Below, one piece after another: positions 20,731 through 30,600 of a stretch of 64,000 nt of DNA (the stretch's first letter is position 1; every line of letters starts with the position of its first letter). The notes under the pieces were generated by a model. It did not search any database. It saw only the letters and a program-made list of their open reading frames with translations, and was not told where the DNA came from. Origin of the DNA: Microglena sp. YARC. Taxonomy: Eukaryota; Chlorophyta; Chlorophyceae; Chlamydomonadales; Chlamydomonadaceae. The stretch covers positions 48,663,598 through 48,727,597 of the forward strand of contig CM039464.1 of NCBI GenBank assembly GCA_022414725.1. Direction: 5' to 3'. A program made the translations under genes and the position numbers.

Positions 20731-21190
20731 TTTGATCAAAATTTATGTGTGTTAGAAATCTCTATGAAATCGATCGATATTTTGAGTGTCCTCAGGTGCA
20801 GACACATGTTTTAGAGTGTGTTTGTTTGTGAAAGCTTCTCCACGACTTTGATCAAAATTTATTTGTGTTTGAAATCTCCATGAAATCGATTGATATGTTG
20901 AGTGTCCTCAGGTGCAGACACATGTTTAAGAGTGTGTTTGTTTGTGAAAGCTTCTCCACGACTTTGATCAAAATTTATGTGTGATTGAAATCTCTATGAA
21001 ATCAATCGATATTTTGAGTGTCCTCCGGTGCAGACACATGTTTAAGAGTGTGTTTGTTTGTGAAACTTCTCCACGACTTTGATCAAAATTTATGTGTGTT
21101 TGAAATCTCTATGAAATCGATCGATATTTTGAGTGTCCTCAGGTGCAGACACATGTTTAAGAGTGTGTTTGTTTGTGAGGATTTCTTGAA
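20731..21190. repeat. 116-bp tandem repeat, four copies
   Basis: Units begin at about 20731, 20847, 20963 and 21078 with TTTGATCAAAATTTATGTGT and contain GTGTCCTCAGGTGCAGACAC. A rearranged inverted copy lies at 37738-37972. The array leads directly into a type A terminal repeat. Confidence 0.85.
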
Positions 21191-21212
21191 GCACACACAT
21201 GTGTGCGTCAAG

Positions 21213-21254
21213 GTCACCGGTAAGGTGTCCCACAATTTGTGTCTCCGACTGTAC
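21213..21254 (+). repeat. Terminal repeat, type A (right end)
   Basis: CACCGGTAAGGTGTCCCACA followed by ATTTGTGTCTCCGACTGTA is the exact inverse style of 871-900. It closes the 116-bp array and lies about 130 bases before the membrane-protein start at 21382. Confidence 0.65.
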
Positions 21255-21381
21255 ATGTAGAAAAGCCCAGACACCTCTCTTAAACTTTAAGGCGAGTAAA
21301 AAAACGCCATATTTTTTACCTTCGACGAGTTTAACACGGCAACAACATCAGACCGATTGATTGATTCAATGACCAGTAGTA

Positions 21382-21642
21382 ATGAAGTTCATAAGTTCCC
21401 GGACAGTCATGGAACAAAGCTCGAGCACTTTCATGTCACCTAATGTCGACTCATTCGGTGTGTCGGGATCCATGTCCATGAGCGCACGCGCATTCACATG
21501 GTTTGTCGTCTCCCTGATATGGATAATTTTCATTATCAGAGAGTTAATAGCCAAATTTTATACACCGACCATAAAGTGGACACGCATCAGCATCTTCATT
21601 ACTTTGGCAATGTACCATTTTTTCCTCATTAACACTTTCTAA
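21382..21642 (+). CDS. Small two-helix membrane protein
   Basis: This is 86 aa with an N-terminal polar, Ser/Met-rich segment and two hydrophobic helices (FTWFVVSLIWIIFIIREL and ISIFITLAMYHFFLINTF). A second in-frame ATG nine codons in (MEQSSSTF) is an equally good start. It is convergent with the next membrane-protein gene, with only 3 bases between the stops. Its size and topology match the other viral membrane proteins of the block, and it has no named family. Confidence 0.55.
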   Translation: MKFISSRTVMEQSSSTFMSPNVDSFGVSGSMSMSARAFTWFVVSLIWIIFIIRELIAKFYTPTIKWTRISIFITLAMYHFFLINTF

Positions 21643-21645
21643 TGT

Positions 21646-22125
21646 TTAAATACCCCCCTTCCCCCTGAGTATCCAGACGATACAGAAAGTCACGAAGATT
21701 ACGAGCATCAACGAAAATATGTAGAACAACATGTCCGCGACGTCGCGCGTGTACCCATTACTAACACAGTCCTCGCACGCATCACCCCTCTGCGCATGCT
21801 TATGTAAGAACATCTTGGTCGAAACGAGGAAACTCATCAACAAGACAAATACCGATATGTCCAACCAAAAACGTACCACACCTGCAAGCTGGGATCTCGC
21901 GTACAGCGTAAGCAAAGCGGGAGCGACGCGAAGAAACATGAGAAGGAATCCATCCCGACCCATCGGACAACCCATCTTCTCACACGTTTCCGCAATGTTC
22001 CAAGCCCAAAATTGAAACCAGACTGCATACGCCATGACGAAAAAGTAAAGGAACCACATATCCAAGGCGATCGTAGGGTGCATCATGCGAATCGGAAATC
22101 CAGCATTTTTTTTACTACTCGGCAT
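21646..22125 (-). CDS. Four-helix membrane protein
   Basis: This is an intact 159-aa frame. The hydrophobic segments are LDMWFLYFFVMAYAVWFQF, GFLLMFLRVAPALLTLY, FWLDISVFVLLMSFLV and MLFYIFSLMLVIFVTFCIV. The loop between helices 3 and 4 has paired Cys (GDACEDCVSNG), and helix 1 is followed by ETCEKMGCPMG, so disulphides are possible. It is convergent with the 21382 gene. The function is unknown; a viral membrane protein is likely from the context. Confidence 0.6.
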   Translation of the reverse strand: MPSSKKNAGFPIRMMHPTIALDMWFLYFFVMAYAVWFQFWAWNIAETCEKMGCPMGRDGFLLMFLRVAPALLTLYARSQLAGVVRFWLDISVFVLLMSFLVSTKMFLHKHAQRGDACEDCVSNGYTRDVADMLFYIFSLMLVIFVTFCIVWILRGKGGI

Positions 22126-22298
22126 GTGGTCTTGATGATGTAGACACAGAAGCGTTTAATAAGATGGGGACATGTTTTTTTGTAAAGCAAGTGTTGACCA
22201 TAAACCCGCATCCGAATTAAGACTCCATGTAAACCGGGGTAAAGACCGCATTTGAAACCAGGTTACATCTTTTTTGTCTTGCAAATGTAAACATTACC

Positions 22299-22773
22299 AT
22301 GATGATGCAAGCAACACACCTAACAACGAATACCGGCAGCGTTATTCCACCACAAACAAATGCAAATTCACCAGCAATGGTCGGTAAGACTATGCGAGCT
22401 GCATTGGCAAGCAGTGCACAGATTCAAAGCGCATATCACAGCGGAGCACGTAACATGTTCCTCTTGTCCAGCATTGGGTTCGCGCTAGCCGCATTTTGCG
22501 ACCAAGGCACAAGGAGCAACCCGGTTCGTCATAGCTTCCCTAGTTGCTGCAATCATCGTAGTCAGCGCCACGTACGGCATGTGCGTATCACGATGGCACA
22601 AAGAAGCCGTCGCCAACCTCGATGCAGCGCTCGAGGTGGACGATGAGCTGCCGGCACCCGTCGCGAGGATGGCAGGAGACATGGCCCGACGCTCGTGGGA
22701 AAAGCGTGTGCACGTGTATGCTGCCATAGAGATGATTGCACTCCTCGCTACATTGGTCGTCATCTTCTCATGA
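22299..22773 (+). CDS. Three-helix membrane protein with one frameshift
   Basis: The first frame starts at 22299 (MMMQATHLTTNTG) and gives helix 1 (NMFLLSSIGFALAAF). After a TTTT run at about 22493 the coding passes to another frame with helix 2 (FVIASLVAAIIVVSATYG), an acidic middle (LDAALEVDDELPAPV) and helix 3 (IEMIALLATLVVIFS). Losing one T from the run would restore one frame of about 157 aa. The stop is 25 bases from the convergent Rpb6-like gene. It is either a decayed gene or a homopolymer error. Confidence 0.5.
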
Positions 22774-22797
22774 CGAAATTGATTGATTGACCAATTT

Positions 22798-23061
22798 TCA
22801 TGAAGGCGATGACAACGTAAAAATGCGCACGAGCTCCGTCTTGCCGTCGGATAAAGTCCTAGCGACCACAAGAGGAAGCAATCCAGCGTCAAGCTCCGCG
22901 CTTGCAACCTCGCAAGCGTCAAAGCGACGAGAACCCATCAGGCGGGGAACGTCAATCAATGCGGGAGCACCCCTAGCAATCTGTTCAGCGCGCATACCGA
23001 TTACCTTGGCGCGCTCGTAAGTAGTCAGGGAAGACGACAGAGTGACGAAAGAAGACATCAA
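22798..23061 (-). CDS. rpb6: RNA polymerase subunit Rpb6-like
   Basis: This is 87 aa. The Rpb6/omega core is clear: TTYERAKVIGMRAEQIARGA (cf. T-KYERARI-G-RA-QI in Rpb6), then PALIDVP, then ASAELDAGLLPLVVART, the equivalent of the A..EL....IPL.I.R segment, and LSDGKTELVRI. It would be the assembly subunit of a DNA-directed RNA polymerase. Giant viruses commonly encode their own Rpb6. The long acidic N-terminal tail of cellular Rpb6 is missing, as in archaeal and viral forms. It is followed upstream on the same strand by an Rpb9-like gene, so two polymerase subunits are adjacent. Confidence 0.8.
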   Translation of the reverse strand: MMSSFVTLSSSLTTYERAKVIGMRAEQIARGAPALIDVPRLMGSRRFDACEVASAELDAGLLPLVVARTLSDGKTELVRIFTLSSPS

Positions 23062-23106
23062 AGAAGCAGTACAGGTTACTTCTCTCTATTTTGAGAGTTT
23101 TTTCCT

Positions 23107-23855
23107 TTATACAAGTGTTTTCTTTACAACTGCTTTCCGTGTGGGGACAGATTTCCGGTTGCGAGACGCCGACCTGTTACTGACAGACTTCGTCTCTCCC
23201 ACGACAATAGACTCATCAACACCAGGAACAACATCCTTAGGAGAATCCGCGGCAGCATCCTTAGGAGAATCCGCGGCAGCATCCCTAGGAGAATCTGTGG
23301 CAGCATCCTTAGGAGAATCCGCGGCAGCATCCCTAGGAGAATCCGCGGCAGCATCCCTAGGAGAATCCGCGGCAGCATCCCTAGGAGAATCCGCGGCAGA
23401 ATCCTTAGGAGAATCCGCGGCAGCATCCTTAGGAGAATCCGCTGCAGCATCCTTAGGAGAATCCTTGGCAACTGAGCGACCTACACCTGTTTTCCAGAAA
23501 GTGTCGCACCGTTCGCAAAAGTACAAGAACTTCAGGCCGGCGTCGTACTTGATGAAGAGAACAGAGGAAGATCCCCCGTCATCATCGTTGTTGTTGCTGC
23601 TGCATGTGGGGCAAGGGATGTTGTGTGCACGTGGCAGCGTCACGTCGTAACGGATGTTCTTAGACATGAACTGCTCAAAAGAATTCTGGTCGTCGAAGTG
23701 GTTGTTCTCGAAGATGCAGGCGTCCGTGACGGGAGCGACGCTCGGCAGTTGCGACACTCAAAGTACAAACGTTGCTCATCGTTCTGACCAGATGAAGACT
23801 GCGACGACGAGCGAATGAACATCATGTTGTCACAGGCATCGCAAAAATGCATCAT
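23107..23855 (-). CDS. rpb9: RNA polymerase subunit Rpb9-like with repetitive tail (frameshifted)
   Basis: The N-terminal zinc ribbon reads from 23855: MMHFCDACDNMMFIRSS, then RLYFECRNC, the classic F-C-x2-C-x-N-M...Y-x-C-R-x-C pattern of Rpb9. Near 23735 the coding shifts frame and continues with YDVTLPRAHNIPCPTC, equivalent to D-TLPR-----CP-C of Rpb9. The second ribbon closes with LKFLYFCERCDTFWKT. An extra C-terminal tail of about ten octad repeats (SPKDAAAD, SPRDAAAD) ends in a Lys/Arg-rich segment. The tail is not part of normal Rpb9. Rpb9 supports start-site choice and transcript proofreading. The gene is 45 bases from the rpb6-like gene. Confidence 0.75.
23226..23475. repeat. 24-bp tandem repeat encoding the Rpb9 octads
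   Basis: About ten copies of CCTTAGGAGAATCCGCGGCA plus GCAT lie in frame with the Rpb9-like protein, so changes in copy number keep the frame. Confidence 0.85.
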
Positions 23856-23997
23856 CGTGAGGAACGCAAATCTTCAAATATACATAAGGTAGAGTAATCC
23901 TTTTGTTAAAATAGAAGTCCCCTTTACACTCACAAACGCAGGCTTCATAAACGCAGTCCTCAAGGCGTGCCACCCATACGCGACGGCCACGAAAACA

Positions 23998-24735
23998 ATG
24001 TCGGACACAGGAATCCTACTAGTACAAGAAGACGCGGTCATGGACTGGAAAAACACCCAACCCGAAGTAGACATCCTGGAATGGGATCCAGATTGTGTAA
24101 ACGCACAGTCGCCAAACATAGACAACAAAGGAGGAAGAGGACTACTACTACTTGTCCCGAGCACCAAACCAGTGCACAAAATGATGCACGCCGATAATTC
24201 TACCAAGAAAGCTCCCAAAACAAAAAATCGTTCGCATACCGAGTGAGGTTTGTCGATAGCCTCCTGCTTCAGTACTCAACACGCATTGGACACAAGTTCG
24301 TGACCACGCTACAGAACATGGCCGCGAATAACTCCAACGTATTTTGCAGATTCGTGCTGACGTTCAACAAACTACCACCAAACACAAAAGCAGAAGGGAA
24401 TCCCAACTTCGCAACTGCATTCAAAAAACTCGTCCACGCCATCGAAGACCACTGCATCATTTGCATGCCCGAGAACACGCACACAGACACAGTTGTTCCA
24501 TCTGTCCTTTCTACTCAACAAAAAAATGAAAGGATTCGACGACCCAGAGACTGGGAAGAGGCAATCGAGTTCGCACACAACGCAGTACCCACGAGAAGCC
24601 GCAAAAACACAAGAAGTCGAACTGCGTCAAAGCGACAAATATTTTACCTCACTGTTATAGCTGCAATACACAAAGCCGTTCAAGAAGAAGACGAGCATGG
24701 CAAGGAGATGAATGCAAGCAATGACGAGGAATATT
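23998..24735 (+). CDS. Hypothetical viral protein with one homopolymer frameshift
   Basis: The first frame, from the ATG at 23998 (MSDTGILLVQEDAVMDW), stops at 24246. The coding continues from an A6 run at about 24224 in the next frame (FAYRVRFVDSLLLQYSTR, then FKKLVHAIEDHCIICMPEN and RPRDWEEAIEFAHNAVP). Removing one A would fuse them. The C-terminal part has a basic stretch (TRSRKNTRSRTASKRQ) and an acidic helix. Past 24735 the frame runs antisense to the next viral gene and is probably not coding, so the real stop may be lost. I recognise no family. Confidence 0.45.
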
Positions 24736-25019
24736 TATCGGAAGTTGCCTCGAGATTGAGTCGATTTCCTCCTACCAGACCCCCCCTTGAAGTCCTCCAC
24801 ATTAATAGGCTGAGCAATGGCATCCTTACTGCACGCAGTCTCCTTAGCATTGAACGTAAAGCAATTTTTGGCGTTGTCTTTGTCTCTGTAAACGATCGAC
24901 CCGGCATTAGCTGGCGAAGGAAACCTAGCGACGACTTTGGGAGGGGGAGACATCATGTAACAATAGCCGATTCCAAAGGAAAAAGCGATGATAAAAGCAA
25001 ACAGATTGATCTTGAACAT
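24735..25019 (-). CDS. Small conserved-type giant-virus membrane protein
   Basis: This is about 94 aa from the ATG at 25019, with an N-terminal transmembrane helix (LFAFIIAFSFGIGYCYM) followed by PPPKVVARFPSPANAG and then VYRDKDNAKNCFTF and CSKD. A helix followed by PPP-VV---P-P-N and a Y-D...C block is familiar to me from small membrane proteins of several Nucleocytoviricota, but I cannot confirm the family here. The frame is intact. It is convergent with, and overlaps the 3' end of, the plus-strand frame at 23998. I chose the internal ATG because the upstream extension is polar and not part of the pattern. Confidence 0.65.
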   Translation of the reverse strand: MFKINLFAFIIAFSFGIGYCYMMSPPPKVVARFPSPANAGSIVYRDKDNAKNCFTFNAKETACSKDAIAQPINVEDFKGGSGRRKSTQSRGNFR

Positions 25020-25118
25020 TATTATTTGTTTTACAGAAACTTCCAGAGCTGATTGGGAGACATCCAATGACATATCAAAAAAAAATCATTGTTTAAAAAT
25101 GTCCAAAATGTGTAGGTA

Positions 25119-25259
25119 ATGCACACCGTAATGTTATCAACTCTTCCAGTCATCCCACTCGTAGTAATCATCATCACAATATGCACACTAATGATGTTGA
25201 CTATATTCATATCCGCAACGCCAGCAGATACACGTGTATCCATCTCCACCACAAAATGA
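25119..25259 (+). CDS. 46-aa single-helix membrane peptide
   Basis: A short complete frame from the ATG at 25119 to the TGA at 25257 has one long hydrophobic helix (VIPLVVIIITICTLMMLTIF) and a polar tail. It sits in the gap between the small membrane protein and the helicase remnant. Coding is supported only by its composition and the clean start and stop. Confidence 0.4.
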   Translation: MHTVMLSTLPVIPLVVIIITICTLMMLTIFISATPADTRVSISTTK

Positions 25260-25289
25260 ATCAACTGTAATCGTGGTTCTTTTTTAGAT

Positions 25290-25470
25290 CACGGCTCTCC
25301 ATCCTGCAGGTTGCATTCTGTGTGCCCTCGCCTCCCCCTGAAACCCCAGTTTCGAGAGAGGCAAGTGTAAGCGCTCGGACGACCGCCACACCTGGGTCTG
25401 TCGGCAGCTTACATTTGTTATCATTTGGGTCAGTTCCGTCGACTGTAAGCACCGAGCCTGGAGAGACATG
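25290..25470 (+). pseudogene. Fanzor tail fragment, copy 2
   Basis: The frame reading AFCVPSPPPETPVS and then TPGSVGSLHLLSFGS is a diverged copy of the end of the Fanzor pseudogene at 16680-16815. Nothing upstream of the tail is preserved here, so only the 3' end of the element is left, next to the helicase 3' end. Confidence 0.6.
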
Positions 25471-25482
25471 TATCACGTTGAA

Positions 25483-25759
25483 TCAATCAAATGCGAAACC
25501 CATAGAAGCGTAAAAAGGCTGCCGCTTACGCGACTGAGCCACAAACATACCCGCAAAAGTGTCCACGACGTCTATCACAAGCGGATTATTATGATGATGA
25601 TTATCAGCATCAGCTCGGAAACGAGTGATGCGACCGAAACTCTGGACAACATCCGTCTTTGGGGAGGCAAGGACAAGCGTGTCCAGCTCAGGGATGTCCA
25701 TGCCCTCGGCGGCATAGGGGAACGTGGCGCAGATCACCCGACGTGACGAGGACTCCTTC
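25483..25759 (-). pseudogene. SF2 helicase C-terminal fragment, split by the copia element
   Basis: The fragment carries helicase motifs V and VI: ICATFPYAAEGMDIPELDTL (T...EG-D-P) and DVVQSFGRITR (Q-GR--R), and ends QPFYASMGFAFD. It is the 3' end of the helicase whose 5' part lies at 32411-33580. The copia element (25760-32410) separates them, and the reading frames on both sides of the insertion point agree once the insertion and its short target duplication are set aside. Confidence 0.8.
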
Positions 25760-26050
25760 TGTCGGCAGATCGCCGGTAGAAGATGTCTGGCTGACCGATT
25801 AGTTCCGGAGAACGCGGGGCGGACGGGATCCTTCTAGGTGTTCCGATACCTTCTAGGCAGTTGCGTCACACTCTGCTATACCACAGAGTGTGCTCACCAT
25901 TCCTTTATACTATACGCAGGGTTTACCTATTTCTGTACACTCATATGATTATATTTAATCCTCTGCTTCCCTGCTGTAATGTCGCATCTCTCAATAAAGT
26001 TCCTCCAGAGTCTCATTGCCCCTCGACCTAATTGGCACACTCCGCCGACA
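25760..26050 (+). repeat. Copia 5' LTR
   Basis: It starts TGTCGGCAGATCGCC and ends CACTCCGCCGACA, with the short terminal inverted repeat TGTCGG/CCGACA. The sequence just inside, GGTTATCGGCCCC, occupies the primer-binding position, but I cannot assign the tRNA. Confidence 0.95.
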
Positions 26051-26114
26051 GGTTATCGGCCCCTCTTGACGCGTAACCACTGCGCGGGATCTGCGGGATC
26101 GCGGGGAGTCTACA

Positions 26115-27614
26115 ATGACGACCAATATCCAGTTCATCAACATTGGAAAGCTGGACCGCTCTAATGGCGCCGTCTGGCTTTCATGGATGCGTGTTCTGTT
26201 TGATGCTCATGGCCTTTCTCATCTCATTTCTGATCGCCTGAACAAGAAGGGAGGATGGCTCTACACGGCATCAGTGAGGACGCTGGAGTATGCTGACCTG
26301 TCCCGACACACTGGCGCGCCTGCGCCAACTGTCCAAGTGCCCGCTGCCAGCTGGGCTGAGGAGCTCTACCCGGCTGCCTCTCGTCACCAAGTCCTGTCAA
26401 CGTCGCGTTCGCCTGGTGGAGTAGGGGATGGCTCTGGCTCTAGAGCTGGAGCTGGGGGTGGCTCTGCTGATCCGCCTGGACAGCGGAGTTTGCCCCCTTC
26501 CGGTGAGTCCGAGGTTGAGTCGATTGCTGATCCCGCTGGTGATGATAACGCTGATGCCAATAGGGCTAAAGCTACTGTTCGCGCGGCTGGTTCGATCTTG
26601 CGCGATGCTGCTGGCATTCCCTTGCTGCCAGATTCGCCGCCTGATTCGCGACCAGATTCAGCCCGTGCCACTAAGGCTGACCTAGACGCGAAATTCGTTG
26701 CTTACATTACAGCGGCTTTCGAAGCGGACCCGAGCAACGCAGCATCGATCTTAACTTTGTTGGGGAAGGCTAAGAAGCCTGATGGGAGTGATAGCGAATT
26801 AGCTAAGATCAAGAAGGGCACAGCCTTCATGCGTGCCCACATCTCACCCCACCTGCTACCTGAATTTGAGTTCTATGAGACACCTCAGCAGATTTACGAC
26901 ACCGTACAGGGTTGGGACTTAGATAGGAGATTCTCGACGATCCCTGTCCTTAGGAGACAGCTGCAGGACCTCCGCATGTCTCCTCTAGAGCCACCGACGG
27001 ATTTTTTCCATAGGGCCAAGGTGTTGATTCAGCAGCTAGACAGTGTGGGGGAGTATATCTCCGAGTATGATGGGGTTTCACGTATGATCGCAGCGGCTGT
27101 CCATGAGCGCTTTGCTCCGTTGCGTGCTCACTTCTCCATAGTTAGAGCTGAAGACTTGACCTTCCAGGACGTTGTCAATAGGTTCGAAGCTCTAGAAGTG
27201 TCTAACATGGCACTTCCCCCCGATCACCTGTATTTTCCGCCTTACATGCAAAAATCTAAGACACCCATCCCCTCTTATGCTATGCATGAACATACTCCGC
27301 CATATGGCGGACGCGGCACTGGAGGACGAGGAGCTGCAGCTGGAGGTGGAGGCGGACGCAGCAAGGGCAGGTCTGGAGGCCGAGGTGGAGGTGGAGGTGG
27401 ACGTCCCCCCGCCAGGGAACCTCTCAAGTGCTCCCAATGCGGGAAGACAGGCCACCTCGTCGCTACCTGCTGGGAGCTTCCCCCTGAGCTGCGCCGCAAG
27501 CCGTCTGCTGGTACTTCTGGTGCCCCTGCTGGCGCTGCTTCTCCTGCACCGCCCTGTACCCCTGAGGAGTACAAGGCGCTTTGCGCACGGTTGGTGCACT
27601 ACCGAGGCTTCTGA
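26115..27614 (+). CDS. gag: Copia gag polyprotein
   Basis: This is 499 aa from the first ATG after the 5' LTR. The N-terminus (NIQFINIGKLDRSNGAVW, then LSWMRVLFDAHGL) is the copia gag N-terminal domain. A UBN2-type region follows (YDTVQGWDL, PVLRRQLQDLRM, DFFHRAKVLIQQLDSV). A Gly-rich linker leads into one zinc knuckle, CSQCGKTGHLVATC (C-x2-C-x4-H-x4-C). The C-terminal Pro/Ala-rich tail ends in a TGA before the protease. This is the only intact frame of the element. Confidence 0.9.
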   Translation: MTTNIQFINIGKLDRSNGAVWLSWMRVLFDAHGLSHLISDRLNKKGGWLYTASVRTLEYADLSRHTGAPAPTVQVPAASWAEELYPAASRHQVLSTSRSPGGVGDGSGSRAGAGGGSADPPGQRSLPPSGESEVESIADPAGDDNADANRAKATVRAAGSILRDAAGIPLLPDSPPDSRPDSARATKADLDAKFVAYITAAFEADPSNAASILTLLGKAKKPDGSDSELAKIKKGTAFMRAHISPHLLPEFEFYETPQQIYDTVQGWDLDRRFSTIPVLRRQLQDLRMSPLEPPTDFFHRAKVLIQQLDSVGEYISEYDGVSRMIAAAVHERFAPLRAHFSIVRAEDLTFQDVVNRFEALEVSNMALPPDHLYFPPYMQKSKTPIPSYAMHEHTPPYGGRGTGGRGAAAGGGGGRSKGRSGGRGGGGGGRPPAREPLKCSQCGKTGHLVATCWELPPELRRKPSAGTSGAPAGAASPAPPCTPEEYKALCARLVHYRGF

Positions 27615-27639
27615 GGGCTCTGCCTTGTCCTACTCTCTT

Positions 27640-30600
27640 GCACTAACAAATGGAAGTCAGATGAGTCCAAATCAGTGAACCCTGTATGGCATGTAGATTC
27701 TGGAGCTGGTAAATCTATAACCGGTAACAGATCCCTATTTTCTCAGTTGGTCATGTCCAAACAATTACCATCTGTTAAATTTGGGGATGGAGTGATCAAG
27801 CAAGCTAGGGGGTCAGGGTCAATTGTCTTGTGAAGTGAACTGCTTATCGCACCCATCACACTTGATGATGTCCTTTTCATCCCCAATTGCCCAGTCAATC
27901 TCCTTTCTGTACATGCCATAGCTAGATCGCTGGACTGTAGGGTTTCCTTCACTAGTGTGGAGTGTACTGCCATGAAGGGACATAAAGTTCTTTGGTCCTT
28001 TCCTGCATCAGACAATGGTACTTATCACTTCACTGCCCAGAATTGCCCTCTTGATTCCATCCATGTCTTCTCTACTACTCAGGTGCTTCGGTCAGCTGGA
28101 GTTCCCCTCTCTGCCAGGTCTGCTCAACTATGGCACGAGCGTTTCAGACATCCCGGAAATGATCGCTGCGAAGGTTGGTAGCTGAAGGCATGATGGATGG
28201 ACTCCCGCTGACCGTCGCACAGGAAGGCAAACTTCACAGAATTCCCTGTGATGCTTGTTGCAAAGGTAAGGCTGTTAGGCAGTCTTTTCCTCAGAGCACT
28301 AGAGGTGCACGCCCCCTTACAGCTCGTGCACTTAGACATTATGGGTCCCTTTTCCACTAAGGGACTGAGGGGGGAGTATTACATACTTGTGTTGGTAGAT
28401 CAGTTCTCTGGCTATGCAGCAGTAGTTCCTATCGCTAGGAAGTCCATGGCCCCTACAGTCATCCAGACTATCTTAATCCAGTGGCAAACCCAACTAACTG
28501 GGATGCAGTTCAAGTGTTTGAGGTCAGACAGGGCTAAGGAGTTTTTAGGTGCAAAGTTTGAAGAATGGCTTAGCGATTTGGGTGCTCGCCACGAGCTATC
28601 AGTAGCCTACACACCCCAGCAGAATGGGGTGGCTGAGAGGTACAATGGGGTAGTTGCAGGCATAGCTAGGACACTTCTGATCCAGTCTAAGATAGCCAAG
28701 AACTTCTGGCCCTATGCCTTTCTGTGTGCAGCCTACCTTAGGAATAGGTTACCTACCTCGGGAGGCGCTACCCCTTTCGAGCTATTTTTTGGCGTTAAGC
28801 CTGATGTGTCGTTACTTCGCGTGTTTGGATCAACTTGCTATGATGTGACACTGGTCAATGGTAAGAAGCGGAGTAAACTAGGCCCGAGGTCTGAAGAGGG
28901 GCGGTTTTTGGGATATAGTGACGTGAGCAAGGGTTATAATGTTTGGGTACCAGCTATGCGCCAGGTAGTTGTCTCGCGTGACTGCGTGTTCTTCGAGGAG
29001 TACGATCACCCTCCCGCACCTGGGCACATGGTATATGATGGGGGTCCTTTGATAGGTGGAGCAGACACTGCTGTCAACAGTGATCCCGACTTAGACGAGG
29101 ACGACGCCCTACAGGTTTCCCCTCCCCTGGTAGTTGTAGATAGGCCAGGTGAGCATAACATGGTCCTTAGGACCAGACCTGGTGCTGATTGTGCTAACCG
29201 TAGTGAGGTAGGGGAGCCTGGTACTGTGCACCCGCCGGACCCTATTCATTCAACGCGAAGGACCGATGCTATTATTCCTCCGCGCCTCCATTCCGGTAGC
29301 TTAGTGGATGTTGGTGGTGCTATGACTGACTGTTCAGTGCTTGATAATCCGTTGTTCGAACCGGATACTCAGCCTCTAGCCGGCTCATTACCTATCATGA
29401 CTTCACCTATAGATTGTGCTGTGGGTGTCGAAGCAAAACGAATGGATGAGTACGGGGTGGCCGGGTCTATATGACCTGTGCATTCTTTTGGAAATTACAG
29501 TCCGGGTAGGGACATTCCGGGCTGGGGCTTGCCTGCCGGGTTGTTGTCTACCGGGGCCCCTGTACCGCTAGATGTACTGGGGGCTCCTGGGGAAAGCGAA
29601 TATAGCTTGTCCCCGAATTCTTCTGGAGTGTTGACACCAGTTTCTCCTGCTCCCTCTTTGCCGCTTACGACGGCCATGTTTGATCACCTCCCCTTAGCAC
29701 CTCCCGAGTCTTTAGGCCCTCGTAGGAGTGCTCGTTTAGCCGCTAAGGTGGAGATATCCCGATTCTTTCTGCTACGACTTTAGATATTATATCTGACCCT
29801 GCAGGTTCTCCTTCCTCCTCTTCTCACCATCCTATCCCTGCTTTCATTACACACTCTACTGAGCTGGACTATGCCACTGCCATGGCACCAGGCAACCCTG
29901 AGAGAGAGCAATGGAGGTTGGCTATGAAGGAGGAGCTTGCATCCTTGGAGGCTCACCACACCTGGCTACTCACCCCTCGCACCAACCAGAAAGTGCTAGA
30001 TACCAGGTGGATCTTCACTAAGAAGCTTGGCACCAATGGTGAAGTGGTGCGTTACAAGCCCAGATATGTGGTCAAAGGCTTCATGCAACGCCCTGGACTT
30101 GAGTACTCAGATGTGTATGCACCTGTGACCTCCAAGACTACACTCAGGGTTTTACTGGCTGCCGTTGCGGCACGTAACATGCACATCAAGCAGGTGGACA
30201 TCAAAACCGCCTTTTTACTTAGTGAGCTTGAGTCTGAACTTGAACTGTTCTGCTCACAACCGGAAGGCTTTGAAGTCAAGGGTGAAGGTGGTGTCAAGCT
30301 AATCTGCAAGCTGGTGAAGTCTTTGTATGGACTGAAACAAGCCCCTAGGATTTGGGCTAAGACTGTGAGGGAGCTGCTGGTCAAGTTTGGGTTCAGACCC
30401 TCTAGGTTTGACCCAGCACTTTACATCTGGCAGGACCCTGCAGGCTTGTGGCACTACGTGCTGACCTACGCTGTGTAAGAGATTTGAATTCACTACTGCT
30501 AAGGAGACCTACTCCACTCCTATGGTCAGTGGAGACTTCACTAGTGACGCCGTCAAGAGCAAGCTCCTTCCCAACAACAAGCTCTACATCTCACTGATTG

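Noticed and set aside
24735..25052. C-terminal extension of the plus-strand 24243 frame
   Set aside because: It lies antisense to a well-formed viral membrane-protein gene whose pattern is recognisable.
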